This document shows, in pieces, positions 11,022-22,049 of a stretch of 64,000 nt of DNA. The DNA is from Ascarosepion bandense (lineage: Eukaryota; Mollusca; Cephalopoda; Sepiida; Sepiidae), in the NCBI GenBank assembly GCA_037127315.1, contig JBBBDQ010000913.1, forward strand, positions 5,080,001 through 5,144,000, read 5' to 3'. A model generated the notes under the pieces. It was given only the letters and a program-made list of their open reading frames with translations. It did not search any database and had not been told where the DNA came from. The position numbers and the translations under genes were made by a program. The first letter of the stretch is position 1. Every line of letters begins with the position of its first letter.

Positions 11022-11062
<41 letters not shown>

Positions 11063-11064
<2 letters not shown>

Positions 11065-11270
11065 GAGTGAATACAGAACGAAGAATTCTTTCCATGCCCA
11101 AAACATGAATTTAAAACAGTGCTCGATATATAATTTTCTATATAGAGCTGTAAATATTCCAGTACCACATCGCCTGACGAAGCATCAGTACTCCGATGCA
11201 GAAACGGATGTGCCTTCGTAGCGATTATATATAGAGAAATTATGTACATGTTCTAAAAATATAATTTATA

Positions 11271-11272
<2 letters not shown>
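11063..11272 (+). mobile_element. (TA)n-bounded element with a hammerhead motif
   Basis: A roughly 210-bp unique segment between two long (TA)n runs (11023-11063 and 11273-11311). It holds an internal AATTTTCTATATAG segment and, near its 3' side, a hammerhead ribozyme fold. It has no tRNA-like boxes that I can see and no protein. It is possibly the long-terminal-repeat-like end of a ribozyme-bearing retroelement, for example of Penelope type; this is inference. Confidence 0.45.
11169..11225 (+). ncRNA. Second hammerhead ribozyme candidate (CUGACGA core)
   Basis: Stem I is ATCGC (11169-11173) with GCGAT (11221-11225). The core is CTGACGA (11174-11180), and position 7 of this core is known to be variable. 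Stem II is GCATC/GATGC, but with an A-A mismatch at its base. GAAA (11201-11204) leads to stem III ACG/CGT with a 10-nt loop, and the cleavage triplet is GTA after 11220. All three stems close perfectly except the stem II base pair. An alternative CACATC/GATGTG pairing competes. Confidence 0.5.
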
Positions 11273-11311
<39 letters not shown>

Positions 11312-11315
<4 letters not shown>

Positions 11316-12028
11316 CAGTATAGCCCGGCGTTGCTCGGTTGTAATGAAAGCTTTAAAACTAATCTATGGTCCTTGAGTTCAGACTCTTTGGACATTGGTA
11401 CAAAAGACTAAAAAGCAATAGTTGTTTCCAGTTAAAGCAAAACCGTAGACTGAAAGAAAAATGAATGGAAGTAAGTCAAATTTTGATTTCCTCGTATCGA
11501 TATCAAATAAGTGTTTTTTTTCGTTGTAAACTGAATTTTGAAGGCTAAACAAGTCCTCTGAGTAAATGGTATCATGGCTGAGACTAAGAACTACAATTAT
11601 ACCTACTTAGAGCTAAACCCGAAGCAAAAACTAAAATAAAAGGGCTGAAAAAAAAAAAACAAAAAAAAACAGACATACAGGCAGATAAACAGACACACAC
11701 ACAAACATCTTGCCTTTTATATATATAGATTATCGATTTTCTGCACTATTGTAAGAACTGCAATGTTGAAACTTCTGAATATCGTTTCTTATGTCTTTGC
11801 TTATGAGTGTATCAAATTTGATTAAAATCAAACCACTCCTTCTATAACCTGATTTTCGATATTTATCAGGGGTGGGGTACCTCGACATAAAACCTAGCTA
11901 AGAACACTAGCAGATGCTTATAGTACAACTGTGTAAATTTTCAAGAAAATCGGTTCAGTCGTTTCAGAGTTTATAGGTAACGGACACACACACACAGAGA
12001 CAAAGTTCTATTTATAAATAAATTTAAA
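11312..12028 (+). repeat. Interspersed repeat R1, forward copy
   Basis: Starts TAGCAGTATAGCCCGGCG. It includes AATGAAAGCTTTAAAACTAA, ACATCTTGCCTTTTATATAT, and ends with TTTCAGAGTTTATAGGTAAC and a short (AC)n. It is the longest copy, including a roughly 250-bp inner block (AAAGCAAAACCGTAGACTG) also present at 44940. Confidence 0.85.
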
Positions 12029-12204
12029 TAAATTAAATTTAGATAGATTTAGATACCCTTGGAAAAGTATGAATCCACCTCTTATCCACACATCTATGGG
12101 TTAATTAGTAAAAAGTCACTAAATCATTATATCCTAAAAAAAAATTTTTAAATCTAAAAATATATTTTGGCTTCAAATAACCTGCAAAAGGTTTGTAAGT
12201 CATA

Positions 12205-12770
12205 GAAAACAAATCAACCAATGTTCTGATAAGCTTTACTCTTTGGTACTTTTATGAATTTAGTACTAGATTGGCAGCTAGTTCTCATCGTTTTACATTT
12301 GAAATTCGTAGATATAAGCATAAGCTCTGTGCTAACAGTTTCTTTTCTAGCACTTCTCACCCGTGGAACACTCTTCTGGCTTCTTGCTTTCCTATCAACC
12401 CAGCCAGTTAAGTGCCATACGTGATACATGCTTGGGTGATCATGTCTCTTTTGATCCATGAGAGACGAGACAAAAGATTTTCCTATCACTTTCCATGGTA
12501 GTCTGGTTACCAACCAATCTGTTCTGCTATGCAACCCATAGCTGGAGGGAGAAAGATGAATTCACACTTTTCCCAAGGGTATTTGTGCATAAGTGAATGA
12601 AATGACTTCAACGAATTCTAACTCGTCCCTTCATTTTCTCAATTATCATCTTCTGACTTCTTAAATCCCATAAATTTATTATCCTCTCTGTCTGTGTTTT
12701 TTAAATTTATTTCACTATCACTGACCCCTCATGTCTCAGTCTCATTATGAAAAATGATTAAAAAAAAAAT
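12205..12770 (+). mobile_element. Jockey-like LINE tail interrupted by SINE-1
   Basis: The LINE pieces TCTGATAAGCTTTACTCTTT...CTTGCTTTCCTATCAACC (to about 12400) and CTTCTGACTTCTTAAATCCC...GAAAAATGATTAAAAAAAA (12650-12770) flank a reverse SINE-1. The poly(A)-like end identifies the 3' terminus. Confidence 0.65.
12401..12643 (-). mobile_element. tRNA-derived SINE-1 copy, reverse, nested in LINE
   Basis: From CAGCCAGTTAAGTGCCATA to a degenerate B-box region (GAATTCTAACTCGTCCC). It is truncated at its 5' end and inserted in the LINE tail. Confidence 0.8.
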
Positions 12771-12788
12771 GTAATGAAAATGATTGGT

Positions 12789-13164
12789 GGATATGCATTG
12801 TGGTGCAGTGGATATCGGCTCAGAATGAGAAATCAGAGAGCCAGTTGAATTCATTGTACTCACTTATGTGAAAATACCCTTGGGAAAGGTATTAATCCAT
12901 CTCTTCCTTCCAGTTATGGGTTAAATAACAGGACAGATTGGGTTCTATAGCCTTGGTCGGCAGTCTAGAACAGAAAGCAATGGCAACCTACTGCGGGATA
13001 ATCATCTTCCAAGTCAATCATGTCTCTTTTGAGACATGATCGCCCATGAATGGATTAACACCTTTCCCAAGGGTATTTGCGCGTAAGTGAATACAATGGA
13101 TTCAACTGGAATTCGAACTCAGCTTCCTGGTTTCTCATTCCGAGCCGATATCCAATGCACCACA
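12789..13164. repeat. Two SINE-1 copies joined tail to tail
   Basis: A forward SINE-1 (12789-13047, GTGGTGCAGTGGATATCGG) runs to its CATGTCTCTTTTGAGACATG palindrome and is followed at once by a reverse, 3'-truncated copy (13048-13164, CCCAAGGGTATTTGCGCG...CCAATGCACCACA). The pair can fold into a long hairpin. Confidence 0.85.
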
Positions 13165-13589
13165 AATCCTGAAGGGGTATAGATCTTTAAAAAAAAAAAA
13201 CAACATTAAAATATTGTAATGACAGGTAATACTACTGTTTCCATTTAGTGAGTACTCTGTTTACATTTTGGCCTCATTAAATGAGGAATTTCTAAAAAAA
13301 AGACTACAACATTAACATGAAAAAATTCATAATGCATTTTCTAAGTGTAGAATTACATCCTCTTTGGGGAAATAAAAAAACATTTAATGCCACTGAATTT
13401 AGAAATCAAAGATACAACAACATGAAAACCAGACAATTTTCTCTTCAGTTACAGGAAGATGAAAAATAATATGGCCAGTGTTCAAGTATAATCACATTGC
13501 AAAAGTTTTATTTTTTTATGTTTTCAGATTGTAAGGTTGTCAGTAAAAGGCCGAGTCTAAAATGCAAACTACAAATTAGAGACATCGAA

Positions 13590-14365
13590 AAATCAATATT
13601 TGTCTATACTTCTGAGATGAGATAGCATTTACATTGCTTACACTGTTGTCCTCATCTTTATTGCTATGTTTACAACATTTCGATCATTGTACTTTCAAGC
13701 CTTCTTCAGGTGGTAGGAATTTTGAAACGAACCTTTTATTTTGATCACTGAGGTATATCTGTGAATGCTGGACAATATCATCGAAAATGAGGACAAAACT
13801 GGAAGCGGACGAAATGTGGTTCTACAGAAGGATGCTACGGATATCGTGGACTGAGCATACAAGCAACGACGAAGTGTTAGAAAGAATGGCAACAAAAAGG
13901 AAATTGATGCTGAGCATCTGGAAGAGACAACTGAAGTTCCTGGGACATGCAATGAGGAAGGAGAGCCTGGAGAACCTGATACTGACTGGACAGATAGAAG
14001 GAAGGAGAGACAGAGGAAGGCAGCGGATAACATATTTGCAGGGTCTGATCAGGTGGATGACGGAACGGGGGTTGCCAGGAGCAACAGGAGTAAACATACT
14101 AAGAGCCACAAGGGATAGGGAGACGTGGAGATCCATGATCGCCTACGTCCTGAAGGGACAGGGCACATAGAAGAAGAAGAAGAGGTATATCATTCTTGTT
14201 CCATGTGCCATGCCACTTCTGAATGCCATAGTTATCTCCCTTTAACTCAACTCTCTAAGTTATTTGTTCACCACTGCTGTAGCCAGGTACTAAACTCAAA
14301 ACTCTTTGGACCAAATCACTGGAACTAACCAATGCCTATATTCACTGGGCTATATGTCTTTGAAG
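13590..14365 (-). mobile_element. SINE-2 copy, reverse, split by a LINE insertion
   Basis: The 13590-13759 part (GTTGTCCTCATCTTTATTGC, CCTTCTTCAGGTGGTAGG) and the 14182-14365 part (TTATCTCCCTTTAACTC, AACCAATGCCTATATTCACT) together make one SINE-2. The family has a tRNA-like head in the sense direction (TTGGTTAGTT, GAGTTCAATACC at 60580-60630). The break is filled by the RTE-like LINE. Confidence 0.75.
13760..14181 (+). mobile_element. RTE-like LINE 3' end, 5'-truncated, with 10-bp TSD
   Basis: This copy has the best-preserved tail of this LINE. An open frame from 13787 of 127 codons encodes MWFYRRMLRISWTEH, KRQLKFLGHAMRKESLENL and GRQRITYLQGLIRWMTER, ending in YVLKGQGT. This is a typical C-terminal peptide of non-LTR reverse transcriptases. 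The 3' end is (GAA)n. The target duplication GAGGTATATC is exact (13750-13759 and 14182-14191). The RT domain itself is missing, so it is dead. Confidence 0.85.
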
Positions 14366-14401
14366 ACACATGGCCCAGTGGATATAGGCATTGGTTAGTT
14401 C
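14322..14401. repeat. 80-bp palindrome from SINE-2 pieces
   Basis: GAACTAACCAATGCC...GGCATTGGTTAGTTC with an almost perfect stem and TGA near the centre. It is formed by two opposed SINE-2 heads. Confidence 0.85.
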
Positions 14402-15050
14402 AAAATATTTCCTGCATTTCATCTGAAATAGCTTATTAAAAATAATCATTTTCTTAGAGAGTTTCCACCTTTAAAGAGATTATGCGAGTGTCTCACTCAC
14501 AAATAACTTTTAAAAAAATAAAATTGGATTTATAATAATCTAATGTAGAAATTTAATAATTGCAGCGGAAAAAAATTAACGGGCATTCCTGAAAAAAAAA
14601 AGAACAAAAAAATTCTCTCCGTCAGTAGGCATCTATTTATCTCACAAAATAAAAGTAGCACCCTGTTTGGTCAAAATTCAGGTTTTTGGTTGTCAGACTG
14701 GAATGACCTCTACAGGGTGCATGCCTGGACAGTGGTATATAAATCAGCAGTTGCCAACCTTTTGAACTTCATGAGACACTAAATGTATAATTTTGAATTT
14801 GGTAAATCACTCATATGAATTTAGGAAAAAAATCTAATATAAAATGTTATATAATATTAATCAGAAAATTTTTTTTTATTAATATGAAATGCAACTATTT
14901 AAGGTAACAAAGTTATAGTGTAATTATTTAAATAATAATTGAAAATTTGAAGTAAGTATTACACATTTTTCGTGTGATATTTGTTCCTGTTTGTTTGAAA
15001 TCAGTTAATGCATTTTTGGCTTTAATGATATCACTGCAAGATAAAGAACT
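14402..15050. other. Unassigned AT-rich stretch
   Basis: No gene or exon. The piece at 14740-14800 (AGCAGTTGCCAACCTTTTGA) resembles the terminal part of hAT-type elements, which often begin CAGNGGTTCNCAACC, but no matching second end or duplication was established. Confidence 0.35.
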
Positions 15051-15054
15051 TTTT

Positions 15055-15420
15055 TTTTTTTTTTAAATCATCTCACCTCAAGCAAGGCAATCTACTGCCA
15101 CTGTTGCATAGGGGGTTACATAAGGGAAAGTGATGAGAAAGCGGGGTTAGTTATAGGAAATGTCAGGACAAGGGTAAAAACAGAGGAGGATACCGAGAAT
15201 GTGGGTGGAGTTGATGGAAAAAGAGCTTGTGAAATTGGATGCAAGTTGGTGTGATAGGAGATGTCTATTGACCTTACATTTAAATTCCTCGAGATTGTAG
15301 CTGTCGGAGAACCAAGTTAATTCCACAGGTATGAAGTGCATGAAAAGAAGCTGTTAGAGTAGAAATTGCGGTTACAATTTATTGGTTTCACTGTCTGTGT
15401 TTATTTCAAGCCGAGGCCAG
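15055..15420 (-). mobile_element. Jockey-like LINE 3' tail, reverse
   Basis: A poly(T) start is followed by CACCTCAAGCAAGGCAATC, and then the peptide-coding remnant LTWFSDSYNLEEFKCKVNRH in reverse (15147-15341). This FPDSYNL...FK..VN motif marks the end of this LINE's ORF. Confidence 0.75.
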
Positions 15421-15545
15421 TACCGAGTTTTAATTGCAGTGACAGATGAAAATATCTTTTTGCACAAATATGTTGCTGCGTAATGAAAATTGAAATAATG
15501 TCCTAATTCTTTTGTGGACCATCAGTTGGCAACCATTGATATAAG

Positions 15546-15602
<57 letters not shown>

Positions 15603-15704
15603 GCACTGCCCAGACTACATGCCCCAACTCTTAGCCATACTGACATGAACCAAAAGAATAGAGGGCATTATGATTTTATTCATAATAGTTAATATGTCAT
15701 CGTG

Positions 15705-15831
15705 AAACCTGTTTTTTTTTTTTGTCCTTTTCTCAATCTTTCCCAATCTCAGTCCTCTCATTTTCTTTCACTTTCACTCTTTGTAGCCCCCTGCATTCTA
15801 GTGACATTGTCACTTTGCTTGGGGTGAATTG

Positions 15832-15840
<9 letters not shown>
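15705..15840 (+). mobile_element. Jockey-like LINE extreme 3' tail
   Basis: TGTAGCCCCCTGCATTCTAG...CTTTGCTTGGGGTGAA-TTGATTAAT, ending in (TA)n instead of poly(A). It is only the last about 120 bp. Confidence 0.7.
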
Positions 15841-15872
<32 letters not shown>

Positions 15873-16157
15873 AATAAGGTGGTCAGTGTTCAAAAATAGT
15901 AGTCACATTGTAAACACACTTTTTATGTATGCTTTTCACCTGAAATATCTTTAAAAATTTTTAAAAACATTAATAACTTTTCACGAAAGAATTATGATTA
16001 CCAAGATGATTGTACCTCACTCACAAATAACTTAAAAATAATAAAGTTGTTTTCACTTTAGTCTAATCCATCATAGTTATTGTAGAAGTTTAATTGTTCT
16101 AATAAAAAAATAAACTATAAAACAATAACAATTAGAATTAAAATGTTTATTTTATTT

Positions 16158-16690
16158 TGAGTTTTATTGAACAGCATATCAACCTCTGTGGGTTATTCAA
16201 TGCCAAAAAGGTAGAGTTTTAAGATATTTTTTTAAAAATGTTTGTTTATAGTAAGAAGGTTGATTTAGTCAGATTTTGCTGAAAAAATTTTTTATTTAAT
16301 TTTAGAAAACTGAAGATGTCTACTAGTTTTGTATTAAAAAATGTATTGCTGGTAATATATTTTCCTTCAAAATTGTATGATAGCAATAAACTTTTTTCTT
16401 CCAAAATGTATTGTTGGTAATATTTTTTTCTTCAAAAATGTATATTTTTCTATAAAAATCTATTTTAATGTATATATTTCAATAAAAGTGTATTTTTATA
16501 CTTTCATAATGTATTGACCCAAGTTTTGGGGTTAACAATTTGCCCATAGCAGGGACCCTAACAGGTGCTGCCACACACGGTCAAGGTGGACCTGAGAACA
16601 ACAGCAATTAAGAGGTGGATCCATGCTCTTCACAACCTCCCAATTACAGGCCTTGCTGCTGGATGCAGTTTACCATCATACCCAGGATCT
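16158..16690 (+). repeat. Interspersed repeat R2, second copy
   Basis: Same order of motifs as at 6190 (ATATCAACCTCTGTGGG to CAGTTTACCATCATACCCAG), about 530 bp, somewhat diverged. It ends in a T/A-rich run. Confidence 0.75.
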
Positions 16691-16849
16691 TTTTTTATTT
16701 TATTTCAGGCATTGAATTATATAAAATTAAAAAAACATAAATAATTTAAAAAATTAAATCATGCAGTGCCAATAAGAAACTAAAAGAAAAGAAAAGATAA
16801 AAAAATGGAAAATTAAAAATGTTTTTTCTATCAGTCTATTATAATTGTA

Positions 16850-17188
16850 CTAGCAGTATAGCCCAGCATTGCTCAGCTGTAATGAAAGCTTTAAAACTAA
16901 TCCATGTTCCTGGAGCTCAGACTCAGCATAAAGAATATTTGAAATAATAAAATAATTGAGACAATTTACCAATCGCACCTTATTTATATATATATATATA
17001 TATATATACTAGCAGTATAAGCCCAGCGTTGCTCGGGTGTAATGAAAGCTTTAAAACTGATCCATGGTCCTGGAGCTCAAACTAAGCCTAAAGAACATTT
17101 GAGTGAAGTTTGGTGAGAATCGGATAAAAATTGTGGATTTGTATAAAGGACAGACAGATAAACAGACACACACACAAACATCTTGCTT

Positions 17189-17230
<42 letters not shown>

Positions 17231-17520
17231 CGATTTTCTCACTATTGTAAGAACTGCAACCTTGAAACTTCTGAATATTGTTTCTTATGTCTATGAGTGT
17301 GTCAAATTTGATTAAAATCGGACCATTCCTTCTATAACCCAATTTTTTCGATTATTGATTTTCGATATTTATCGGGGGTACCTCAAAACAAATCCTAGCT
17401 TAGAACACTCACAGATGCTTATAGTACAACTGTGTAAATTTTCAAGAAAATCGGTTCAGCCGTTTCAGAGTCTATAGGTAACGGATACACAGACACACAC
17501 ACAAAGTTCCATTTATAAAT
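16850..17520 (+). repeat. Interspersed repeat R1, partly duplicated copy
   Basis: Two R1 heads follow each other (TAGCAGTATAGCCCAGC at about 16851 and AGCAGTATAAGCCCAGCG at about 17010) with a (TA)n between, then the common 3' body to TTCAGAGTCTATAGGTAAC. The first head is truncated. Confidence 0.8.
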
Positions 17521-18289
17521 AAGTTTAGATATTTATTGTTTACAATAGAGCCAGAAATGAAAAAGGCAAAAATAAAATTGAAAACTTGTTGTATAGATCC
17601 AACAGCCATAGTGTAAATAGTAATAAGTGTTTGTCAGTTTTTTGTCAGTAACAATGAAGTAACAAGAAGTTTTGACATTAATTACAATGAAAAGAAATTA
17701 GTCTCCTTATGGAATGAAAAGCAAAAGGAAAACCCTTATGTAATCCCATGATAAGAAACGTAAAAAGACAAAAATTTTCTCACCTTGTAATCAAGTAAGC
17801 TCCACAAGGAGACACAAAAGTTATTTGGAAGACTGAGAGAGAAACACGTCAGAATGACATGCATGAGTAAATTGAGAACAAATTTCACAAAGAAAGTAAA
17901 GTCATGAATAATTGAAAAAGAGAAATGACGAAAAAAAGAAAAAGAAAAAAAACAATGTAGGAAATAAACAAAGAAAAAAAGAAAGAAAGAAAGGAAAGAG
18001 TAGAGTGAAAATGAAAAGAAAATATATAGAAAAGGATTAAAAAACAAATTGAGGAAGTAAAAAAATATGAAGAAAAGAATTACGAACTGCAAATAAAAGT
18101 GAGAAGGAAGGAATATTGAAAGAAAACAAAAGCAAGAAGAAAAATGAGAAAGATAGAAAGAGAAAAACAAGAAAGACAGAAAAAAAGAAGATAGAAATAC
18201 AGAGAGAGAGAGAGATAGAGATATGGACTACAGAGAGAGAGATACACACTGATTGGAGGAAAAGAGAGAGAGAGAAAGGAAACAGGAAA

Positions 18290-18670
18290 CAGGAGAGAGA
18301 GCGAAACATGCAGGAAACGGGAGAGAGAGAGAGAAATGCAGGAAACGGGAAAGAGAGAGAAATGCAGGAAACGGGAAAGAGAGAGAGAAATGCAGGAAAC
18401 GGGAGAGAGAGAGAGAGAAAGCGAGAAACGGGAGAGAGAGAGAGAAATGCAGGAAACGGGAGAGAGAGAGAAAGAAATGCAGGAAACGGGAGAGAGAGAG
18501 AAATGCAGGAAACGGGAGAGAGAGAGAAATGCAGGAAACGGGAGAGAGAGAGAGAAATGCAGGAAACGAGGGAGAGAGAGAAAGAGAAATGCAGGAAACG
18601 AGAGAGAGAGAAATGCAGGAAACGGGAGAGAGAGAGAGAAATGCAGGAAACGGGAGAGAGAGAGAAAAAC
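18290..18670. repeat. Minisatellite: GAGAGAGAAATGCAGGAAACGG units
   Basis: About 14 variable-length units (roughly 24-32 bp) made of AAATGCAGGAAACGGGA plus a (GA)n of varying length, inside the purine-strand region. Confidence 0.9.
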
Positions 18671-18894
18671 AAGAAAAGTGGGGGAGGGAAAGGAAAGAAA
18701 AGTGGGGGAGGGAAAGGAAAGAAAAGTGGGGGAGGGAAAGGAAAGAAAAGTGGGGGAGGGAAAGGAAAGAAAAGTGGGGGAGGGAAAGGAAAGAAAAGTG
18801 GGGGAGGGAAAGGAAAGAAAAGTGGGGGAGGGAAAGGAAAGAAAAGTGGGGGAGGGAAAGGAAAGAAAAGTGGGGGAGGGAAAGGAAAGAAAAG
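18671..18894. repeat. Minisatellite: 24-bp unit
   Basis: Nine near-identical 24-bp units containing AAAGTGGGGGAGGGAAAGG. The runs GGGGG and GGG make it G-rich. A related 24-bp unit (AGAGGGAGAGAGAAAAGG) follows to 18965. Confidence 0.95.
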
Positions 18895-19611
18895 AGGGAG
18901 AGAGAAAAGGAAGAACAGAGGGAGAGAGAAAAGGAAGAACAGAGGGAGAGAGAAAAGGAAGAAAAGAGGCAGGGTGGAAAAGGGTGTAGAGTGAGAAAAG
19001 ACAGAAAAAGAGTTAGACACATAAAGAAGAGAAAATAAAAATAAGAAAAAGGTAAAAAATGATGAAATAATGTGTGGGAGAAACGATAGAAATGTATGAT
19101 TAATAAAAACAAATCGGCCAAGCAGTCAAGTAAAACCAGAAACAACAAATTTCTTATCAATGGTTAAAAATAGATGAAAAATGTCAAATATTCTAAGGTC
19201 TATTATTTCCTCAAGTAATTGAGAATATGATAAAATAAAAGCCGCAGAAGTGATCTACAAAAGAGGGTAAAGAAAAAGAGAAACAGTTAAAAAAAAAAAC
19301 AAGGAAAATATGAAAATGAGTGAGAGTAAAAATAAAAAGAAAGAAAACAACAAATGAATGCAAAGACAGGAGAAAAGAGAGATACAAAGAAAATAAAAGA
19401 AAGGGAAAAGTGAAACAGTTAATAAAAAAAAATGGAAGAAAGAAAGAAGGGAAATAAAATGAAGACAATACAAGAGTAAAGAAAGAAAGAGAATGTAAAA
19501 AAAAGAGGAAAGAAAGAGTGAAAAAAAGAAGAAAAAAGTATGAACGAAAAGGATAAGAGAAAGAGAGAGTTTGAAAAAGAAAAAGAAAGCAAAAAAATAA
19601 AACAAGGAAAA

Positions 19612-19802
19612 GGGAGAAAGCAAAATAGAAACAAAGGAAAAGAGAGAAAGCAAAAAAGAAACAAAGGAAAAGAGAGAAAGCAAAAAAGAAACAAAGGAAA
19701 AGAGAGAAAGCAAAAAAGAAACAAAGGAAAAGAGAGAAAGCAAAAAAGAAACAAAGGAAAAGAGAGAAAGCAAAAAAGAAACAAAGGAAAAGAGAGAAAG
19801 CT
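19612..19802. repeat. Minisatellite: 30-bp unit
   Basis: Six almost identical 30-bp units with GAAACAAAGGAAAAGAGAG as the core. Confidence 0.95.
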
Positions 19803-19849
19803 AAAAGAATAAGGACAAGGGAGAGACAGAAATAAAAAAAAGACAAGAG

Positions 19850-20632
19850 AAGGAAAGCAAAACGAAGACGGCAAGAGAAGGAAAGCAAAAACGAAGACGG
19901 CAAGAGAAGGAAAGCAAAAACGAAGACGGCAAGAGAAGGAAAGCAAAAACGAAGACGGCAAGAGAAGGAAAGCAAAACGAAGACGGCAAGAGAAGGAAAG
20001 CAAAAACGAAGACGGCATGAGAAGGAAAGCAAAAACGAAGACGGCAAGAGAAGGAAAGCAAAAACGAAGACGGCAAGAGAAGGAAAGCAAAACGAAGACG
20101 GCAAGAGAAGGAAAGCAAAAACGAAGACGGCAAGAGAAGGAAAGCAAAAACGAAGACGGCAAGAGAAGGAAAGCAAAAACGAAGACGGCAAGAGAAGGAA
20201 AGCAAAAACGAAGACGGCAAGAGAAGGAAAGCAAAACGAAGACGGCAAGAGAAGGAAAGCAAAACGAAGACGGCAAGAGAAGGAAAGCAAAACGAAGACG
20301 GCAAGAGAAGGAAAGCAAAAACGAAGACGGCAAGAGAAGGAAAGCAAAACGAAGACGGCAAGAGAAGGAAAGCAAAACGAAGACGGCAAGAGAAGGAAAG
20401 CAAAACGAAGACGGCAAGAGAAGGAAAGCAAAACGAAGACGGCAAGAGAAGGAAAGCAAAAACAAAGACGGCAAGAGAAGGAAAGCAAAAACAAAGACGG
20501 CAAGAGAAGGAAAGCAAAACAAAGACGGCAAGAGAAGGAAAGCAAAAACAAAGACGGCAAGAGAAGGAAAGCAAAAACAAAGACGGCAAGAGAAGGAAAG
20601 CAAAACAAAGACGGCAAGAGAAGGAAAGCAAA
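19850..20632. repeat. Minisatellite: 28/29-bp unit
   Basis: About 27 units of AAGAGAAGGAAAGCAAAA plus CGAAGACGGC. Units are 28 or 29 bp depending on four or five A residues, and the last seven units carry CAAAGACGG instead of CGAAGACGG, which shows block-wise spread. Confidence 0.95.
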
Positions 20633-21332
20633 AGTGAGAAAAACAAAAAAGTTGGATAGCAAGAAAAAGTGCACGGAAAAATGGAATAGAGAAAGAAAAA
20701 GCAATAAAGGGAAAAGAGAAAGCAGAAAATTTTGGAAGAGAGAAAGAGAAAGCAGAAAAGCATACCTGGGGGGAGGGAGAAAGAAATTCTTGAAAGCAAA
20801 AAATAGTAAAATAAATATGAGAAAACAAAGAGGAAGATAAGCAGTGAGGTGGGCGTACAATAGAAATTGCAAGAGAATGAGCAATAAGTGAGCCAAACGA
20901 AAATGTGAGACAATCCAAGGAGAACAGATTAAAGATTAAATGGAACCATAAAATGTAGGGATTGGGAAGATGGGGTGAAACTCCAAGTGAAAATCTTGTT
21001 TCACATTGCCAATGAATCATAATAACTTGTCAACTAAGTTTTCAACACATCAGATCTTGAAAGAAAATTATCTCATGACAACTTCATTATAATTGCATCC
21101 TTCAATTCAATATTAATCTAGAAGAAACTTGCATTGCTCTCCTTTTCTTATAGTTCATATTTGGACTTTCACAATTCCATTAAATTTATGTGCATTCATT
21201 ATGTCGTTTGCTCCTATCATTTAGTGGCACTGATTCCAAATTGAAATGTGTCATTTCTCAGTAGTTAATGGATTTTTATAATTTTAATCTTTGTTTTTTT
21301 TATCATTACTTCATAATTCAACTGGAATTCAA

Positions 21333-21518
21333 GATGCCGAGTTCAAATTCCAGTTGAATTCCTTGCATTCACTTACGCACAAATAACCTTAAGAAAGGTA
21401 TTAATCCATTGCTTCCCTCCAGTTATGTGTTAAATAATAGGACAGATTAAGCTCTATAGCAGAAAGCAATGGCAACCTACTGCAGGATAATCTTCTGCCC
21501 AGTCAGTCATGTCTCTTT
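21333..21518 (+). mobile_element. tRNA-derived SINE-1 fragment
   Basis: From the B-box region (GAGTTCAAATTCCAG) to CAGTCAGTCATGTCTC. The head is missing. Confidence 0.8.
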
Positions 21519-21726
21519 TTGGCTTGAAGATTTGTATTAAAGCTTTCAATTAGTAAATATAGTCTTCACTTAATAACTTAACCTAAGTGCGACAAGGCTT
21601 TGAAGAATTTAAAAAATGGTTTTTAAAACTTTATAAATCATTATAACTGGAAAAAAAAAATGAAAACAATTGTCATGAAATTTTATCATTTATTGAAAAT
21701 TTATTTTTCTTCATACTATAATATCC

Positions 21727-21770
<44 letters not shown>

Positions 21771-22049
21771 AAAGCAATTAAAAGCTTATTTAATTAAATG
21801 ATGTCATAGTTTTATTGATTTTTTTATTTAACTATTTGAAGCATTTTGAAAAATGGCCAACTGTTTTTTAAAAAAAAAAAGAGACAAAAAAAACATGAGT
21901 TACATTTTTCTGCAAATTAGGGAAGATACCTACTTACTACTATTTAAAAAAGAACGTATAGTTATCAGAAAGAGAAGATAACCCCAAGATATGAAACAGA
22001 TATGTCAAAATCAAACAAATACAGAAGTCTAAATATCTGGGATAGGTTT

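Larger units (their letters stand above)
17900..20870. repeat. About 3-kb purine-strand minisatellite region
   Basis: The plus strand is almost only A and G. Successive arrays with different units lie side by side. Long frames on both strands (up to 561 codons) arise only because CT-rich or GA-rich repeats lack stops. They consist of periodic low-complexity peptide and are not genes. Such tracts can form intramolecular triplexes. Confidence 0.85.

Noticed and set aside
14740..14800. hAT terminus (CAGTTGCCAACCTTTTGA)
   Set aside because: No matching opposite end or 8-bp duplication was located with confidence.
18037..20896. Very long open frames (up to 561 codons) on both strands
   Set aside because: They consist of periodic low-complexity peptide from GA/CT minisatellites. 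They are open in several frames at once and have no domain or splice context.
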